Origin: Salipaludibacillus sp. CUR1
Lineage (GTDB): Bacteria; Bacillota; Bacilli; Bacillales; Salisediminibacteriaceae
NCBI RefSeq assembly: GCF_021028955.1
Contig: NZ_JAIWPE010000046.1
Span: 1-64,000, forward strand
Reading direction: 5' to 3'
Length of the DNA stretch: 64,000 nt
In this document: positions 61,125 through 64,000 of the stretch, one piece after another
Position numbering within the stretch: position 1 is the stretch's first letter
Layout of the letters: each line of letters begins with the position of its first letter
Made by a program: the position numbers and the translations under genes
The notes under the pieces: generated by a model
The model's input: only the letters and a program-made list of their open reading frames with translations
Told to the model about the DNA's origin: nothing
Databases searched by the model: none

Positions 61125-62012
61125 TTGTCGGGTTATGTACTAACGTGTTGTTCTACTGCAGATATGCCGGATGAGTATTTCCAAAACAGGAAAATACCAT
61201 ATGTCTGTTTTCATTACAGTATAGATGGGACTGAGTATCCTGATGATCTAGGTCAAAGCATCTCTTTTGATGACTATTATCGAAGAATTTCTGAAGGTGC
61301 CATGCCTACTACGTCGCAAGTTAATGTCAGTCAGTTTATCGAATTCTTTGAACCTTATTTAGAGGAAGGGAAGGATATCCTGCATATTTCTTTTTCTTCA
61401 GGACTTTCAGGAACGTTTCAATCTGCTAATATTGCAAAAGAAGAGCTTTTATCTAAGTACCCAGAGCGAAAAATTCTGATAGCAGACTCATTGGCGGCTT
61501 CATCAGGTTACGGAATGCTTGTTGATTTGGCTGCTGATCTGAGAGACGAAGGGGAAACAATAGAAGAGTTGCACAATTGGATTGAGAATAATAAGCTTCA
61601 TGTCCACCATTGGTTTTTTTCTACAGATCTTACACATTATAAACGTGGCGGCCGAATTTCCCCAACATCTGCAATGGTCGGAAGTTTACTACATATAAAT
61701 CCGTTGTTAAACATGAGTGAGGATGGGAAGTTGACTCCGCGCAAGAAGGTTAGAGGTAAAAAGAAGGTGATCAATGAGATTGTTCGTATGATGGAAGTTC
61801 ATGCGAAGAATGGTACCGATTATTCAGGGAAGTGTTTTATATCGCATTCGGCATGCTATGATGATGCACGAAAAGTGGGGGATTTAATAGAAGAAAAATT
61901 CCCTCACCTTCACGAGCCCGTAAGAATAAACAGTGTTGGGACTGTTATTGGTGCCCATACGGGGCCTGGAACAGTTGCGCTTTATTTTATGGGCGACAAG
62001 CGTGAAAACTAG
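61125..62012 (+). CDS. DegV-family fatty-acid-binding protein (second copy)
   Basis: Cytosolic FakB-like protein, 295 residues. Motifs are YVLTCCSTADMP (the usual TDS is replaced by CCST), MPTTSQVNVSQF, ISFSSGLSGTFQSA, LTHYKRGGRISPTSAMVGSLLHINPLL and the C-terminal GTVIGAHTGPGTVALYF. The start is TTG at 61125, 8 nt after AAGGAG; in-frame GTGs closer to the site are less likely. It is monocistronic with its own terminator. It is distant from the degV gene at 45885, so it probably binds a different acyl chain. Confidence 0.88.
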   Translation: MSGYVLTCCSTADMPDEYFQNRKIPYVCFHYSIDGTEYPDDLGQSISFDDYYRRISEGAMPTTSQVNVSQFIEFFEPYLEEGKDILHISFSSGLSGTFQSANIAKEELLSKYPERKILIADSLAASSGYGMLVDLAADLRDEGETIEELHNWIENNKLHVHHWFFSTDLTHYKRGGRISPTSAMVGSLLHINPLLNMSEDGKLTPRKKVRGKKKVINEIVRMMEVHAKNGTDYSGKCFISHSACYDDARKVGDLIEEKFPHLHEPVRINSVGTVIGAHTGPGTVALYFMGDKREN

Positions 62013-62115
62013 TTTGTCGCTGACGTACATCTCCTTCATTAAATATTCTCCAACCAGCTAAACTATACTTACTACTTGATGTGTCGGAGGGCCTCGCACA
62101 CATCAAAAATAAAAG

Positions 62116-62146
62116 ACCACACTTCACAAAAAAGTGTGGTTTTTTT
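62116..62146 (+). terminator. terminator after the second degV gene
   Basis: ACCACACTT pairs with AAGTGTGGT around CACAAAA, then T7. Confidence 0.88.
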
Positions 62147-62242
62147 GCAGTAATCTGAAGAACTGGAGGCACAGGTCCAGCTCTTCTCTAGAGAAATCTA
62201 CAAGAAACCTTAATGAGGCTCCCCTTATTTACCGGAATAGTA

Positions 62243-64000
62243 TCACTGTATTATTTCGGGCTGCCTTCTTAAATATTTTTCTTCAAATTCACCAGCTTTG
62301 ATTGGGCGTTCAAAGTAAAACCCTTGGCCATAAGTGCAATTGATGCTTTGTAAAAAAGCGAGCTGCCCTTGGGTTTCAATTCCTTCTGCCATCACATTTA
62401 TTTTTAGGTGTTCTGCAATATCACAAATACTTTCTATAATAGCTGTTTCATTTTGTAAGATAAAGGATTTATCAATTTTTAAAACGTTAATTGGGAATTG
62501 CTTCAGATGACTAAGAGAGGAATAGCCTGTCCCAAAATCATCAATGGCCACCTGGATCCCGATTTTTCTCAGTTCATTCAGTTTGTTTGAAACGTTTGTC
62601 CGGTCTTCCATAAATCCTTCGGTAATTTCAAACTCTAAATACTCCGGTGACACACCTGTTTCATTAATGATCCGTTTAACCCGATCAATGAAGTCTGATG
62701 ACTGCCATTGAATGACTGACACATTCACAGCAATTTTCGGAAGAGAAGTGTCGTCCGCTGTTTTCCACGTTATGATTTGATTGCATACTTCTTTTAATAT
62801 CCATTCTCCGAGAGGGAGGATGAGCCCTGTTTTTTCTGCAACAGGAATAAATTCAGCCGGCGAAATCATCCCTCTTTGCGGGTGGTGCCAGCGAATAAGT
62901 GCTTCAAGCCCAGCCAGTTCTCCTGTCTTAATGTCTACTTGCGGCTGGTACAGCATTGAAAAATCGTTATAAGCATGAGAGATTGCTTTTCGTAAGTCAT
63001 GTTCCATTGAGTAGTAGTATTTGTTTTTCTCTTCAAGGGAATAGGAATAGTATTTCCACGTATTTTTCCCTTTTTCCTTTGCATATTGCATAGCGGCATC
63101 TGCGTGTTTGATTAAGTCCTCTGAATTATTCCCGTGATCCGGATAAAGACTCACACCAATACTGGGGGTAATGTAAACCTCTTTATCATCCAATATAAAA
63201 GGTTCTGAGAAAGAACCTAACAGATCGCTTAAAATTAAATGAAGCTGGCTGCTGTCATTTACTATAATAATAAATTCGTCACCGCTGAAACGGAAAACAT
63301 TCTCTGACTCAAAAGCAGCCCTCAATAATGTCGCTACTTTTATCAATAGCTTGTCGCCATATAAATACCCTAACTGATCATTAATTTTTTTGAAGCCGTC
63401 AAGGTCTATAAACAATAAACTAAACCGGTTGCCCGCTTTCAAAACTTTCTTTTCCAGTGTGTGTATTAAAAGTTCTTTATTTGGCAGTTTCGTTAAAGAA
63501 TCATAGTAAACAAAAAAGTTAAACTGCTCATCTTTTCGGGAAGTAATATTAAACACCACACCCAAAATCTTTTCAACTTCTCCATTACTGCTTTGAATTG
63601 AATACTCCCGTGCTTCAAACCATTTTATTTCGCCATTATCACATAATAGTCTTCCTTCGAAGTTAGCTGGCCACCCTGCAAATATTTTTTCACTGAATTC
63701 CTTATATTCTTCCTGGTCATCGGGGTGCAGGCTGTCGAGCCAGCACTCCAGGTCCTCTTCGAACTCACTCATACTGTGTCCGGAGAAATGTTCACTTCCT
63801 TTTGAAACCATTTGTGTGTGGTTCTTTAAATCGTTTGACCTGAGCATCACATGTTCATTGGCAAAAATATGCTCTAATTCCTGGCTTATTTCTTTATCAG
63901 AATTGGCATGCTGTTGTAACGCGTCAATTTTTTGAGTTGCATTATTTTTGTTAAAGGTCACTTTATCAAATTGTTTTCCTACCCACCAGAATGGAATAAA
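62243..64000 (-). CDS. PAS-GGDEF-EAL cyclic-di-GMP protein, 5-prime end outside the window
   Basis: Membrane-linked c-di-GMP turnover protein. The frame stays open to the window edge: upstream of the first possible start (GTG 63961) it reads FIPFWWVGKQFDKV, typical of the end of a TM helix before a signalling domain, so the true start lies beyond 64000. It has a PAS/PAC domain (GWPANFEGRLLCDNGEIKWFEARE), a GGDEF domain whose signature is FRFSGDEF (SGDEF instead of GGDEF, so cyclase activity is doubtful) and an intact EAL domain (LEALIRWHHP, FEITEGFMED, AIDDFGTGYSSLSHL, KIDKSF, AEGIETQGQL). Net phosphodiesterase activity is likely. A decayed copy of its 3-prime part lies at 60521. Confidence 0.9.
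   Translation of the reverse strand, partial: FIPFWWVGKQFDKVTFNKNNATQKIDALQQHANSDKEISQELEHIFANEHVMLRSNDLKNHTQMVSKGSEHFSGHSMSEFEEDLECWLDSLHPDDQEEYKEFSEKIFAGWPANFEGRLLCDNGEIKWFEAREYSIQSSNGEVEKILGVVFNITSRKDEQFNFFVYYDSLTKLPNKELLIHTLEKKVLKAGNRFSLLFIDLDGFKKINDQLGYLYGDKLLIKVATLLRAAFESENVFRFSGDEFIIIVNDSSQLHLILSDLLGSFSEPFILDDKEVYITPSIGVSLYPDHGNNSEDLIKHADAAMQYAKEKGKNTWKYYSYSLEEKNKYYYSMEHDLRKAISHAYNDFSMLYQPQVDIKTGELAGLEALIRWHHPQRGMISPAEFIPVAEKTGLILPLGEWILKEVCNQIITWKTADDTSLPKIAVNVSVIQWQSSDFIDRVKRIINETGVSPEYLEFEITEGFMEDRTNVSNKLNELRKIGIQVAIDDFGTGYSSLSHLKQFPINVLKIDKSFILQNETAIIESICDIAEHLKINVMAEGIETQGQLAFLQSINCTYGQGFYFERPIKAGEFEEKYLRRQPEIIQ

Overview
The window looks like the chromosome of a motile, competent, spore-former-type Bacillaceae. 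The best evidence is the segment from about 42.4 to 58.8 kb, which keeps the Bacillus subtilis order yvyE | degS-degU-degV-comFA-comFC-yvyF-flgM-flgN-flgK-flgL-yviE-fliW-csrA-...-hag. Secreted and solute-binding proteins are strongly acidic, which suggests a salt- and/or alkali-tolerant member of the family; that part is inference. No rRNA, tRNA, CRISPR array or prophage was seen.

Layout. 0.3-10.9 kb: dCTP deaminase, a very large bacillopeptidase F-like protease, a ROK sugar kinase, a chemoreceptor, a SufT/YitW-like Fe-S assembly protein and a HAD hydrolase. 11.2-14.9 kb (minus strand): a phnD-phnC-phnE-phnE phosphonate-type importer preceded by a regular four-repeat Pho-box array. 15-18.7 kb: a MerR regulator, acyl-CoA synthetase and acyl-CoA dehydrogenase, with a LiuR-like operator. 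18.8-35.2 kb: two galactoside utilisation modules. The first has GH4 and GH36 alpha-galactosidases; the second has a GH42 beta-galactosidase. Each has a lipoprotein binding protein and two permeases but no ATPase, so a shared MsmK-type ATPase must lie elsewhere. Two LacI regulators, one ROK repressor and two cre sites indicate inducer plus catabolite control. 35.4-42.3 kb: a half-size flavoprotein, a PspA-like/NfeD/flotillin membrane operon, a RAYT transposase, an AEC transporter and a ComEA-like protein. 42.5-58.8 kb: the DegSU/competence/late-flagellar region. 58.8-64 kb: an AT-rich accessory region with a nuclease-like gene, a broken group I intron core joined to a flagellin 3-prime remnant, a frameshifted small gene, a decayed EAL fragment, a DegV protein and a PAS-GGDEF-EAL gene that runs off the window.

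Two features stand out. First, a palindromic REP family (core GGGGTCTGACCCC) occurs at 17 places between 7.7 and 50.1 kb, almost always just after stop codons. It accompanies a REP-associated tyrosine transposase at 39.1-39.8 kb, and one perfect inverted pair (a REPIN) sits in frame inside comFC. Second, downstream of the intact flagellin gene there is a truncated phage-type group I intron (P and Q core elements present, R and S not found) fused to a second flagellin 3-prime end. A PD-(D/E)XK-like ORF lies between the two. Also notable are two DegU-like orphan LuxR regulators with pseudo-receiver domains inserted between csrA and hag, and a CsrA-type hairpin in the hag leader.
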